A DNA stretch of 7,123 nt from Thalassotalea_B sp049613795 (lineage in GTDB: Bacteria; Pseudomonadota; Gammaproteobacteria; Enterobacterales; Alteromonadaceae). The notes under the pieces were generated by a model. The model searched no databases. It was not told the origin of the DNA and saw only the letters and a list, made by a program, of their open reading frames with translations. Below, piece after piece: positions 1-6,281 of this stretch (its first letter is position 1; the number at the start of each line of letters is the position of its first letter). Location of the stretch: assembly GCA_049613795.1 (NCBI GenBank), contig JBMZCX010000101.1, positions 1 through 7,123 on the forward strand, in the 5' to 3' direction. Made by a program: the position numbers and the translations under genes.

Positions 1-10
1 GGGATTGGCT

Positions 11-39
11 TTGCGCGCTTTGCTGCAATACGTTAGAAT
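11..39 (+). promoter_or_regulatory. Candidate sigma-70 promoter for the ycgN-methyltransferase unit
   Basis: TTGCGC at 11-16 (four of six matches to TTGACA) is followed after exactly 17 bases by TAGAAT at 34-39 (five of six matches to TATAAT). Transcription would begin near 46, which leaves a leader of about 22 bases before the ATG at 68. The octamer TGCGCGCT occurs at 12-19 and again at 39-46, overlapping the -35 and the expected start point. This is prediction from sequence alone; the gene upstream lies outside the window, so a longer operon transcript cannot be excluded. Confidence 0.45.
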
Positions 40-67
40 GCGCGCTCTTAAAAGGGGCGAGAACACC

Positions 68-580
68 ATGTTTGATCAACAATTAGCAAATACCCAATTT
101 TGGCTTAGCAAAAGCCTGAATGAAATGAACCAGCAAGAATGGGAAGCCATTTGTGATGGATGTGGAAAGTGTTGTTTAAACACCTTTATTGACAGTGAAG
201 ACGAAGATGACTTTACTGCTACCGATCAGCTAAGAGAAGGCGAGCAACTTATATTCACTAATATTGTTTGTCAATATCTTGATAACAATACCTGTGGCTG
301 TAGTGAATACGAAAACCGCCAAACCTTAGTTCCTTCGTGCGTTAAGCTCACTAAAGAAAACCTAAAAGACATCTTTTTCATGCCCCAAAGCTGTAGCTAC
401 CGCCGACTTCATGAAGGGCGCGGTTTAGCAACGTGGCATCCGTTACTTAATAACGGCGATAAAACTAAAATGCATGAGCTAAATATTTCAGTCAAAGATA
501 AAACAGTAAAAGATTGTGATGTAAAACTGGAAGATTTTGACTTGTATATTGCCGAGTGGCCAACCAAGGATTGCAACTAG
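68..580 (+). CDS. ycgN: UPF0260 / YcgN-family Cys-cluster protein
   Basis: A 170-residue cytoplasmic protein of the UPF0260 (YcgN) family, part of the wider YkgJ-type cysteine-cluster proteins thought to bind zinc or iron; the biological role is not established. The family signature is plain: FWLSKSLNEM at 11-20, W25, then C29-x2-C32-x2-C35-C36, FTN at 63-65, C68, C76-x-C78, C91, C109, and WHPLL at 123-127. Against my memory of the roughly 150-residue E. coli YcgN, this protein carries about 13 extra acidic residues between C36 and FTN. I chose ATG 68 because AAGGGG at about 52-57 sits about 10 bases upstream and the family alignment begins here. The open frame extends to a TTG at 5, but that would start before the predicted promoter -35. 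No signal peptide or membrane helix is seen. The stop overlaps the start of the next gene by one base. Confidence 0.9.
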   Translation: MFDQQLANTQFWLSKSLNEMNQQEWEAICDGCGKCCLNTFIDSEDEDDFTATDQLREGEQLIFTNIVCQYLDNNTCGCSEYENRQTLVPSCVKLTKENLKDIFFMPQSCSYRRLHEGRGLATWHPLLNNGDKTKMHELNISVKDKTVKDCDVKLEDFDLYIAEWPTKDCN

Positions 581-1095
581 TGAGTAAGTTACAAGCAAGT
601 ATTGGTTTAATAAACCCTAAAAGCCCAACCAATGTGGGTGGTGTATTACGCGCAGCAGGTTGTTATGACGCCAAGCAGGTGTTTTTTACCGGCAACCGTT
701 ATTTAAATGCACAAAAATTTCATACTGATACTAAAAATGTGGTGCAACGTATTCCATTAACCGCCACCGACAATTTAGCATCAGTTAAGCCACAAGACGC
801 AAAAGTAGTGGTAATAGAGCTAATTGAAGGTGCCACTCCTTTACCCGAGTTTACTCATCCTGAGAACGCATTTTATGTGTTTGGTCCAGAAGACGGCTCT
901 GTGCCTAAAGACGTTTTAAAATGGTGCGACGAAGTTGTGTATATCCCAACTATAGGTTGTATGAATTTAGCGGCAACTTGTAATGTTGTTCTTTATGACC
1001 GACTCGCGAAATTGGGCGGAATTCAAAGCAGCGATGAAACCATTATTTCCTCACGCGATACTAATAATAAAATGAAATGGAAAAAACAACCTTAA
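580..1095 (+). CDS. SpoU/TrmH-family (SPOUT) RNA 2'-O-methyltransferase, target unknown
   Basis: A 171-residue stand-alone SPOUT-fold methyltransferase that should transfer a methyl group from S-adenosylmethionine to a ribose 2'-OH in rRNA or tRNA. The three SpoU motifs are visible: motif 1 SPTNVGGVLRAA at 15-26 with N18 and R24, motif 2 FGPEDGS at 101-107 with E104, and motif 3 IPTIGCMNLAATCNVVLYD at 122-140 with N129, which forms the knotted cofactor site. There is no N-terminal RNA-binding domain and the tail is short and basic (KMKWKKQP). GTG 580 is chosen over an in-frame GTG at 556 because AAGGA at 566-570 lies 9 bases upstream, and because the homologous part begins right there (SKLQASIGLINPK). 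Start and upstream stop share a base, so translation is likely coupled to ycgN. The substrate nucleotide is unknown; the motif 3 wording differs from what I recall of TrmL and TrmH, so I give no symbol. Confidence 0.85.
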   Translation: MSKLQASIGLINPKSPTNVGGVLRAAGCYDAKQVFFTGNRYLNAQKFHTDTKNVVQRIPLTATDNLASVKPQDAKVVVIELIEGATPLPEFTHPENAFYVFGPEDGSVPKDVLKWCDEVVYIPTIGCMNLAATCNVVLYDRLAKLGGIQSSDETIISSRDTNNKMKWKKQP

Positions 1096-1122
1096 TATAC
1101 ACAATATAAGCGTGAACAGGAC

Positions 1123-1205
1123 GTGGTAGCTTTGCTCGGTTTTACTTATTCTTACATGGATGTAAGCTAATGGAATAGCGCAGGAGCAGTTATCGAGCCC
1201 ACCAC
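1123..1205. repeat. 83-bp imperfect palindrome, possible dispersed intergenic repeat
   Basis: Complementary blocks occur in matching order on both sides of a 2-base centre: GTGGT 1123-1127 with ACCAC 1201-1205, GCTCG 1134-1138 with CGAGC 1194-1198, TATTC 1147-1151 with GAATA 1173-1177, and CTTACAT 1151-1157 with ATGTAAG 1160-1166. TGCTC at 1133-1137 could alternatively pair with GAGCA at 1184-1188. No T-run follows, so it is not a standard terminator, although as RNA it could protect a 3' end. Its base composition differs from the AT-rich bases that follow. That it is a dispersed family is inference; one copy only is present here. Confidence 0.45.
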
Positions 1206-1369
1206 TAATTTACCAACCTCGCACCACGATTAAATCGCCCCCAGTTTAAAAAAATATTAATCCGCAAAGCATCAACAGATCCTAGTTAAATGTAAATAAA
1301 AGTAACTAATTAACTTAAAAAATAAGCAGTTCGTCTTTTTTTAACTCTATAAATGTAAAAGTATGTAAT

Positions 1370-1375
1370 TATAAT
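1370..1375 (+). promoter_or_regulatory. Candidate -10 element for the M1 peptidase gene
   Basis: A perfect TATAAT lies 33 bases before the peptidase ATG. No acceptable -35 hexamer is found at 16-18 bases upstream (the segment there reads CTATAA), and there is no TGn extension. It may be a weak or activator-dependent promoter, or a chance match in a very AT-rich leader. A second option is TATAAA at 1348-1353, also without a good -35. Confidence 0.3.
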
Positions 1376-1408
1376 GAAAAAATAATAACTACAAGGTTTT
1401 TACATTTT

Positions 1409-3097
1409 ATGCATAGGCTATGTTACTTGTTTTGCTGTTGTTGGCTAATGTTACTAAGCATTCCGCTAACAGGCTGTTATTCAAAACCTGCAGCTTTAGA
1501 TCCTCAAGTAGCAAGTACTGGTGAGTCGTTATCCACGATAGCTCAAACCACAGATGTAATTTTTTACGACTTACAGCTAGTTGTCCTGCCCAGTAAGAAA
1601 AAAATTTCCGGCATAGGTAAAACCATGTTTCGAGTGCTGAAAAAAACGCAGCAAGTCGAACTCAAGCTCGATAGTCGTTTCTCTATTGAAAATGTCACTG
1701 TTGCTAAGCAATCAGCCAATTTTAGTCACCAGCAGGGCGTTATCATTATTGATTTGTATGAAGCTAAATACCCAGGTGAAGTTGTCGAGGTTGCCATTAG
1801 CTATTCAGGATACCCTCATGAAGCTACTAATCCCCCATGGAGTGGTGGCTTTGTATTTAGCCATACGGCACAAGGTGAGCCTTGGATAGCAACAGCGGTA
1901 CAAGGCGAAGGCTGTGACTTATTTTGGCCTTGCAAAGATCACTTCAGTGATAAAGCCGACAGTATGCGTATTCGTGTGACAGTACCAACGGGCTTAAGTG
2001 TTGCTAGTAATGGTGTACTTAAAAAAATCATGCCATTAAAAAATAATACAACTGAATTTGATTGGTTTTTATCTGAGCCTGCGAGTGATTACAATATTGC
2101 GTTAAACATTGGTCCCTTCGAACGTATTCAACAACAATATAAAAGTATTAACGGCACGCAGGTACCTGTTGAATTCTGGGCATTACCTGAAAACAGCCAC
2201 AAAGCCACTATGCTACTCAATGATGATGTATATCAACAGCTCGCATTTTTTGAATCTGTATTAGGGCCTTATCCTTGGGGTATGCAAAAGTTAGGCTTTG
2301 TAGAAACACCACATTTGGGTATGGAACATCAAACCATTAACGCTTATGGTAAAGGGTATACCCGCGATCCAAGTGGCTATGACTGGCTTATTCAGCACGA
2401 GTTGGCTCATGAATGGTTTGGCAATTTAATGACCCATGAAAAACTCAACGATGCGTGGTTACACGAAGGCTTTGGTTTCTATATGCAACCCGCTTACAGC
2501 TTATTTAAATTTGGTGAAGCTGCTTATAACCATGCTATGTACATCGCGTATTTAGGATTAAAAAATTGCCATCCTATTGTTAAACAAGGGAAAGTTACTT
2601 CTAAAGAAGCGTTTAATGCAGATATTTATGGTAAAGGTGGTTGGACGCTTCACACTCTGCGATGGCTAATTGGAGACGAGTTATTTTGGCAAGCTGCCCG
2701 AGAGTTAGTATATGGTCAAACGCAAACAGCTAATTTGAGTTATCCAATCGAGTCGCGTTATCGCAGTAGCCAAGAGTTTATTGATATTGTTAACCGGATC
2801 ACGGGCGATGATTATACGTGGTTATTTGATGTGTATTTAAAGCAAGCCGCGTTACCAACCTTAACCATGGAGCGTACCAATACAGTCGCTTATTTAAGCT
2901 GGAGTAACAGCGAAAAAGATGGCACAGCGTTTAAAATGCCGGTTCCTATTTCTATAAACGGGAAGTTGACAACTCACACTCCAGTGGATGGACTGATCAC
3001 TATCAATGCCAAAAAAAGCGACATTATCGTTATCGATCCACAGATGAAGGTTCTGCGACAGTTACCCATAATTAGTCAATGCCAGCAACAAAGCTAA
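1409..3097 (+). CDS. M1-family zinc aminopeptidase, predicted lipoprotein
   Basis: A 562-residue metallopeptidase of family M1 (gluzincin aminopeptidases), expected to remove N-terminal residues from peptides at the cell envelope. Residues 1-23 form a lipoprotein signal peptide with lipobox LTGC, lipidated at C23; Y24 follows, so there is no Asp inner-membrane retention signal and outer-membrane sorting is likely. The beta-rich M1 N-domain spans about 50-240. The exopeptidase motif appears as GMEHQ at 304-308 in place of GxMEN. The zinc site is H330-E331-x2-H334 with E353 nineteen residues after H334 (HEXXH-x18-E). Y408 in IYGKGGWTLHTLR fits the catalytic tyrosine. A small beta domain follows at about 483-545, and the large helical C-domain of PepN is absent. 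The ATG is supported by the signal peptide; AAGG at 1393-1396 is rather far (12 bases). It stands alone, with spacers of 313 and 191 bases. Substrate preference cannot be read from sequence. Confidence 0.9.
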   Translation: MHRLCYLFCCCWLMLLSIPLTGCYSKPAALDPQVASTGESLSTIAQTTDVIFYDLQLVVLPSKKKISGIGKTMFRVLKKTQQVELKLDSRFSIENVTVAKQSANFSHQQGVIIIDLYEAKYPGEVVEVAISYSGYPHEATNPPWSGGFVFSHTAQGEPWIATAVQGEGCDLFWPCKDHFSDKADSMRIRVTVPTGLSVASNGVLKKIMPLKNNTTEFDWFLSEPASDYNIALNIGPFERIQQQYKSINGTQVPVEFWALPENSHKATMLLNDDVYQQLAFFESVLGPYPWGMQKLGFVETPHLGMEHQTINAYGKGYTRDPSGYDWLIQHELAHEWFGNLMTHEKLNDAWLHEGFGFYMQPAYSLFKFGEAAYNHAMYIAYLGLKNCHPIVKQGKVTSKEAFNADIYGKGGWTLHTLRWLIGDELFWQAARELVYGQTQTANLSYPIESRYRSSQEFIDIVNRITGDDYTWLFDVYLKQAALPTLTMERTNTVAYLSWSNSEKDGTAFKMPVPISINGKLTTHTPVDGLITINAKKSDIIVIDPQMKVLRQLPIISQCQQQS

Positions 3098-3134
3098 GCT
3101 TATATAGCTTAAATTACAACTTGTCATAAGTTTA

Positions 3135-3193
3135 AGATTTAACCAAATACCGTTCTTTTTGGATTTTAAATCTCATTATTTATTATTATTTTT
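3135..3193 (+). terminator. Probable AT-rich terminator after the M1 peptidase gene
   Basis: AGATTTAA at 3135-3142 pairs perfectly with TTAAATCT at 3166-3173, and the adjacent CCAAA at 3143-3147 pairs with TTTGG at 3158-3162. This gives a 13-bp stem with a 3-base bulge and a 10-base loop. A T-rich stretch ending in five Ts (3189-3193) follows, but the Ts are interrupted by As and begin some bases after the stem, so efficiency is uncertain. A weaker inverted pair, AAGCTA 3091-3096 with TAGCTT 3105-3110, overlaps the stop codon. Confidence 0.5.
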
Positions 3194-3288
3194 AATTATT
3201 AACCTCGCCTGAACAATATTTGCTAAGACTTTCAGTTAAAAATTTGTTAAAAAGGCAGTGGTAATAATGATTAATTCTTAAGGTACTT

Positions 3289-5178
3289 ATGTTTAGCTCG
3301 CTAAAATTCACCTCCAAAATCACCATCGCTGCGTCATTAGTGTTAGTTTTAGTGTTAGGTGTTTTCACTATAAATAACTATTTTTCAATGCGTCATCAAA
3401 CTCAAGAGCAGTTGTCGCTGGTGCTAGAGCAAAACTCAGAATCGGTTTCTAAAAACATTGCAAGTTGGCTCAATAATAAATTGGCGATTGTGATCTCTAT
3501 CGCAAAAACATATCAAGATAACGATACGAAGTCTTTAACGCTTTCGCAATTAAATACCGCTGAGCTTGCCGGGGATTTTAAAAATACCTACATAGGTAAA
3601 TCATCGGGGACATTTATTTTAAATGATCAAAGTGTTGTGCTCCCCAGCGATTTTGATGCTACAAGTCGCCCTTGGTATAAATTAGTAGAAAATAAAACAA
3701 CAACGGCTTTCACAACCCCTTATATTGATGTGACCACCAACGAACTGACAATTTCAGCCGTTGCGCCTATTAATAGTAATGGTCAATTTAAAGGGGTAGC
3801 GGGAGCAGATATTGATATGCAAACCATCGCTGAAATTATTGGCGATATTGATTTCTTGGGACTCGGTTATGGCTTCTTACTTGATAATAAAGGGCAAATA
3901 TTAAGTCACCCTGATAGTAAATTAAATTCAAAAAAAGTCGCAGATTTGATTGGTAAAAATGCACCGTTAGCAAGAGAGTTTACAGAGTATCAAGTAGCGG
4001 GTGAAACCTCGCTGGTATCCTTTACTAAGATTCGTGGTATTGAAAATGTTGATTGGTATCTGGGTGTAGTAGTTAATAAAGGTAAAGCGTATTCAAGTGT
4101 TTCTTCGTTTGGGCAAAAGGCAATTGTCTTTTTAATTATTGGTATTTTAGTGATTGTTGCATCACTGGAGTTTTTACTGCGTTATTTAATGCGCCCTATG
4201 TATCGTCTTAATGATGCTATTAGAGATATAGCACAAGGTGAAGGCAATTTAACTTGTCGACTCAGTGTTGAGAACGATGACGAGTTTGGTCAGTTAAGTA
4301 ATTCATTTAATATTTTTATAGAAAAAATTCAAAATTCAATTGTTCAAGTTAAGTCTTCAACACAGTTGCTAGAAACCGCGGTTGCTAAACTGGTTACCCA
4401 AACAGATTCAACATTAACTATGTACGACGACCAAAGTGAACGTACCAACAGTGTGGCATCTGCAATTAACCAGTTTTCAGCCACTGCAACAGAAATTTCA
4501 ACTAGTGCAAGTAATGCCTCAACACTTGCTAAAGATGCTGATCAATATTGCGCTAAAAATCAGCAAACACTAACGAATAACGTTTCGAGCATTCATCAAC
4601 TTTCGCAAAATATAGAGCAAGCACAAGAAACAATTAATAGTTTAGATTCACATACTGCTAATATCGGTAATGTACTTGCGGTAATCAAAGGCGTGAGTGA
4701 ACAAACTAACTTGCTTGCTTTAAATGCGGCAATAGAAGCGGCACGTGCAGGTGAAGCGGGAAGAGGGTTTGCCGTTGTTGCTGATGAAGTCAGGCAATTA
4801 GCACAACGTACTCAGCAATCAACGCAAGAAATTGAAAATACGGTAATTGAACTACAAAAAGGCTCAAGCTCTGCCGTTGAGCTGATGAAAACCAGTTTAG
4901 AAGAAAGTGAAAAAAGTGTTCAGCAAGCTGATGCAGTTGGCGATGTAATGAAGCAAATAATTAGCGCGATAAAGCAAATAACCGACGCTAATCATAGTGT
5001 GGCTAATGCTACTGATGAGCAAAATCAAGTTGTTAAATCATTACACTCAGATATCCATGTTATTAGCGACCTATCGATTCAAGGTCAATCTAACCTTAAC
5101 CTCACTTTAGAAGAGTGCACTAAGCTCAAACATCAATTCAGTGACTTAGAGCGTATGGTTAAAAAATTCAAAGTATGA
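3289..5178 (+). CDS. Methyl-accepting chemotaxis protein with dCACHE sensor and HAMP
   Basis: A 629-residue transmembrane chemoreceptor that senses a periplasmic ligand and controls the CheA kinase through CheW. Order: TM1 at about 11-29, periplasmic double-CACHE domain at about 35-270, TM2 at about 277-299, HAMP at about 300-353, then a coiled-coil signalling domain to the end. The CheA/CheW-contacting hairpin tip is highly conserved (EQTNLLALNAAIEAARAGE at 471-489, then GRGFAVVADEVR at 491-502). In the membrane-distal CACHE module, R127, W129, Y130, Y145, D147 and D174 match in identity and spacing the amino-acid-binding dCACHE pattern known from PctA-like receptors, while the position five before the Arg is F122, not Tyr. 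No C-terminal NWETF-type CheR-binding pentapeptide is present (it ends KKFKV). The start is supported by TAAGG at 3279-3283, five bases upstream. No sigma-28 or good sigma-70 promoter was found in 3194-3288. It overlaps the cyclase gene by ATGA. The exact ligand is inference. Confidence 0.93.
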   Translation: MFSSLKFTSKITIAASLVLVLVLGVFTINNYFSMRHQTQEQLSLVLEQNSESVSKNIASWLNNKLAIVISIAKTYQDNDTKSLTLSQLNTAELAGDFKNTYIGKSSGTFILNDQSVVLPSDFDATSRPWYKLVENKTTTAFTTPYIDVTTNELTISAVAPINSNGQFKGVAGADIDMQTIAEIIGDIDFLGLGYGFLLDNKGQILSHPDSKLNSKKVADLIGKNAPLAREFTEYQVAGETSLVSFTKIRGIENVDWYLGVVVNKGKAYSSVSSFGQKAIVFLIIGILVIVASLEFLLRYLMRPMYRLNDAIRDIAQGEGNLTCRLSVENDDEFGQLSNSFNIFIEKIQNSIVQVKSSTQLLETAVAKLVTQTDSTLTMYDDQSERTNSVASAINQFSATATEISTSASNASTLAKDADQYCAKNQQTLTNNVSSIHQLSQNIEQAQETINSLDSHTANIGNVLAVIKGVSEQTNLLALNAAIEAARAGEAGRGFAVVADEVRQLAQRTQQSTQEIENTVIELQKGSSSAVELMKTSLEESEKSVQQADAVGDVMKQIISAIKQITDANHSVANATDEQNQVVKSLHSDIHVISDLSIQGQSNLNLTLEECTKLKHQFSDLERMVKKFKV

Positions 5179-6281
5179 GCAGTAAAACAAAAATAAATAA
5201 ACCAAACTGGCTCAGTTTAATCAATATCGATAGTGTTTATAGCTTTGATAGACAACGCCAAGCGTTTTCTTTATTTACCATGATAGCGATTGCCTTGGTG
5301 TTAATTACTTATTTGGTGATTGCAAATTATCGCGTTTATGCACCTATATTAACTGCCGCATTAATTTCAGTTAACTTAACGATTGTAGGATGCATTGTTT
5401 ATTTTATAAAAACTAAACAGCTTAATGCTATCGCGTTAATTACCTTGATGATTGTATTTGTGATGTGCTTAGCTTTAGTATCCACCGGCGGTAAAGAAAA
5501 CACCGCGTTATATTGGCTAATGTTTTATCCTGTAGCTGTATTTGCCATACTGGGTGTCAAACTTGGCGCATGGTTAAGTAGTGCCATGTTATTGAGCTGT
5601 ATTGTTATGTTGTATGGCCCCGATATGGGGCAGGTTATGTATGGTGAGGTAGAAAAGACCCGTTTTGTTGCTGCATTTTCATTAGTGCTGGTGTTTTCTT
5701 TTATCGGTGAGTATTTTCGTCACAGAAGCCACCTTGCCATTGCAGATATCACCTTAGAGCAAAAACAACACGCCTATACAGATCAGCTTACAGGCGCACC
5801 CAACCGCCGTTTTATTACTTCACATTTTTTAAAGCTTGCTGCTTCACGGCCAGCGCATTATTTGCCGCTGTCTATTTTGCTCATTGATTTAGATAACTTT
5901 AAACAATTAAATGATACCTACGGCCATGATTTTGGCGATACCGTATTAATAGAGTTTACTAAATTATTAGAGTCGCAATTTTCTGCAACCGCCCTTAAAG
6001 CCCGTTATGGTGGCGAAGAGTTTGTGGTTATTTTACCGCAGATGACCACCATAGAAGCCAGTATTTTGGCTAATCGTTTTAGAGAATGCGTGCAACATCA
6101 TGTAATATTAACTGATAAACAACAACGAGTATCGTTAACTTGTAGCATTGGCATTGCACAAGCTAATCATGTTGATGACTACGACAGTGCATTAAAACAA
6201 GCCGATGAGTATTTATATCAGGCAAAATCACAAGGGCGCAATAAAGTCATATTTGCGCATGGCGAGTATGTCAGTCAATAA
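5175..6281 (+). CDS. Membrane-bound GGDEF diguanylate cyclase
   Basis: A 368-residue protein predicted to make cyclic di-GMP from two GTP at the inner membrane. The N-terminal half has about six hydrophobic helices (roughly 31-50, 56-77, 83-103, 110-127, 129-147, 164-180) with a STGGKENTALYW turn at 103-114; I do not recognise it as a named MASE domain. A short helical linker (185-203) leads into the GGDEF domain: DQLTGAPNRR at 203-212, metal-binding D238 in LLIDLDNFKQLND, active-site GGEEF at 279-283, SIGIA at 324-328, and ADEYLYQAKSQGRN at 343-356. The catalytic residues look intact. The inhibitory RxxD site that would sit at 270-273 reads SATA, so product feedback by that site is not expected. 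There is no EAL or HD-GYP domain. The ATG overlaps the receptor stop in ATGA, implying coupled translation and a shared transcript. What the membrane part senses is unknown. Confidence 0.92.
   Translation: MSSKTKINKPNWLSLINIDSVYSFDRQRQAFSLFTMIAIALVLITYLVIANYRVYAPILTAALISVNLTIVGCIVYFIKTKQLNAIALITLMIVFVMCLALVSTGGKENTALYWLMFYPVAVFAILGVKLGAWLSSAMLLSCIVMLYGPDMGQVMYGEVEKTRFVAAFSLVLVFSFIGEYFRHRSHLAIADITLEQKQHAYTDQLTGAPNRRFITSHFLKLAASRPAHYLPLSILLIDLDNFKQLNDTYGHDFGDTVLIEFTKLLESQFSATALKARYGGEEFVVILPQMTTIEASILANRFRECVQHHVILTDKQQRVSLTCSIGIAQANHVDDYDSALKQADEYLYQAKSQGRNKVIFAHGEYVSQ

Larger units (their letters stand above)
1096..1408. other. Intergenic region with a palindromic repeat and an AT-rich leader
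   Basis: No credible gene is seen on either strand in these 313 bases. The first 110 bases are relatively GC-balanced and hold an imperfect palindrome, described separately. The remainder is strongly AT-rich, with a small palindrome CGATTAAATCG at about 1227-1237, a T7 run at 1336-1342, and a TATAAT near the peptidase gene. No tRNA-like cloverleaf or recognised riboswitch motif was found by eye. The end of the methyltransferase gene has no classical stem plus T-run terminator. Confidence 0.6.

Noticed and set aside
5..67. N-terminal extension of YcgN from a TTG at 5
   Set aside because: It adds 21 basic residues with no family match, would start upstream of the predicted promoter -35, and the ATG at 68 has a good ribosome binding site.
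1123..1205. The palindrome as an IS end, CRISPR repeat or tRNA
   Set aside because: There is one copy only, no transposase or target duplication, no regular spacers, and the pairing does not form a cloverleaf.
1227..1237. CGATTAAATCG as a terminator for the methyltransferase gene
   Set aside because: Five-base arms with a one-base centre cannot form a stable RNA hairpin and no T-run follows on either strand.
1686..1889. 67-codon open frame inside the M1 peptidase gene
   Set aside because: It lies wholly within the peptidase in another frame, has no ribosome binding site and no recognisable domain.
3220..3267. Possible sigma-28 or sigma-70 promoter before the chemoreceptor
   Set aside because: GGTAATAA at 3260-3267 matches only five of eight bases of GCCGATAA and has no TAAA at the right distance; TTGCTA at 3220-3225 has no -10 at 16-18 bases.
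6205..6267. Earlier start of the DsbA-like protein at ATG 6205
   Set aside because: The extra residues are read from the cyclase tail in another frame and precede the first strand of the thioredoxin fold without any family similarity.
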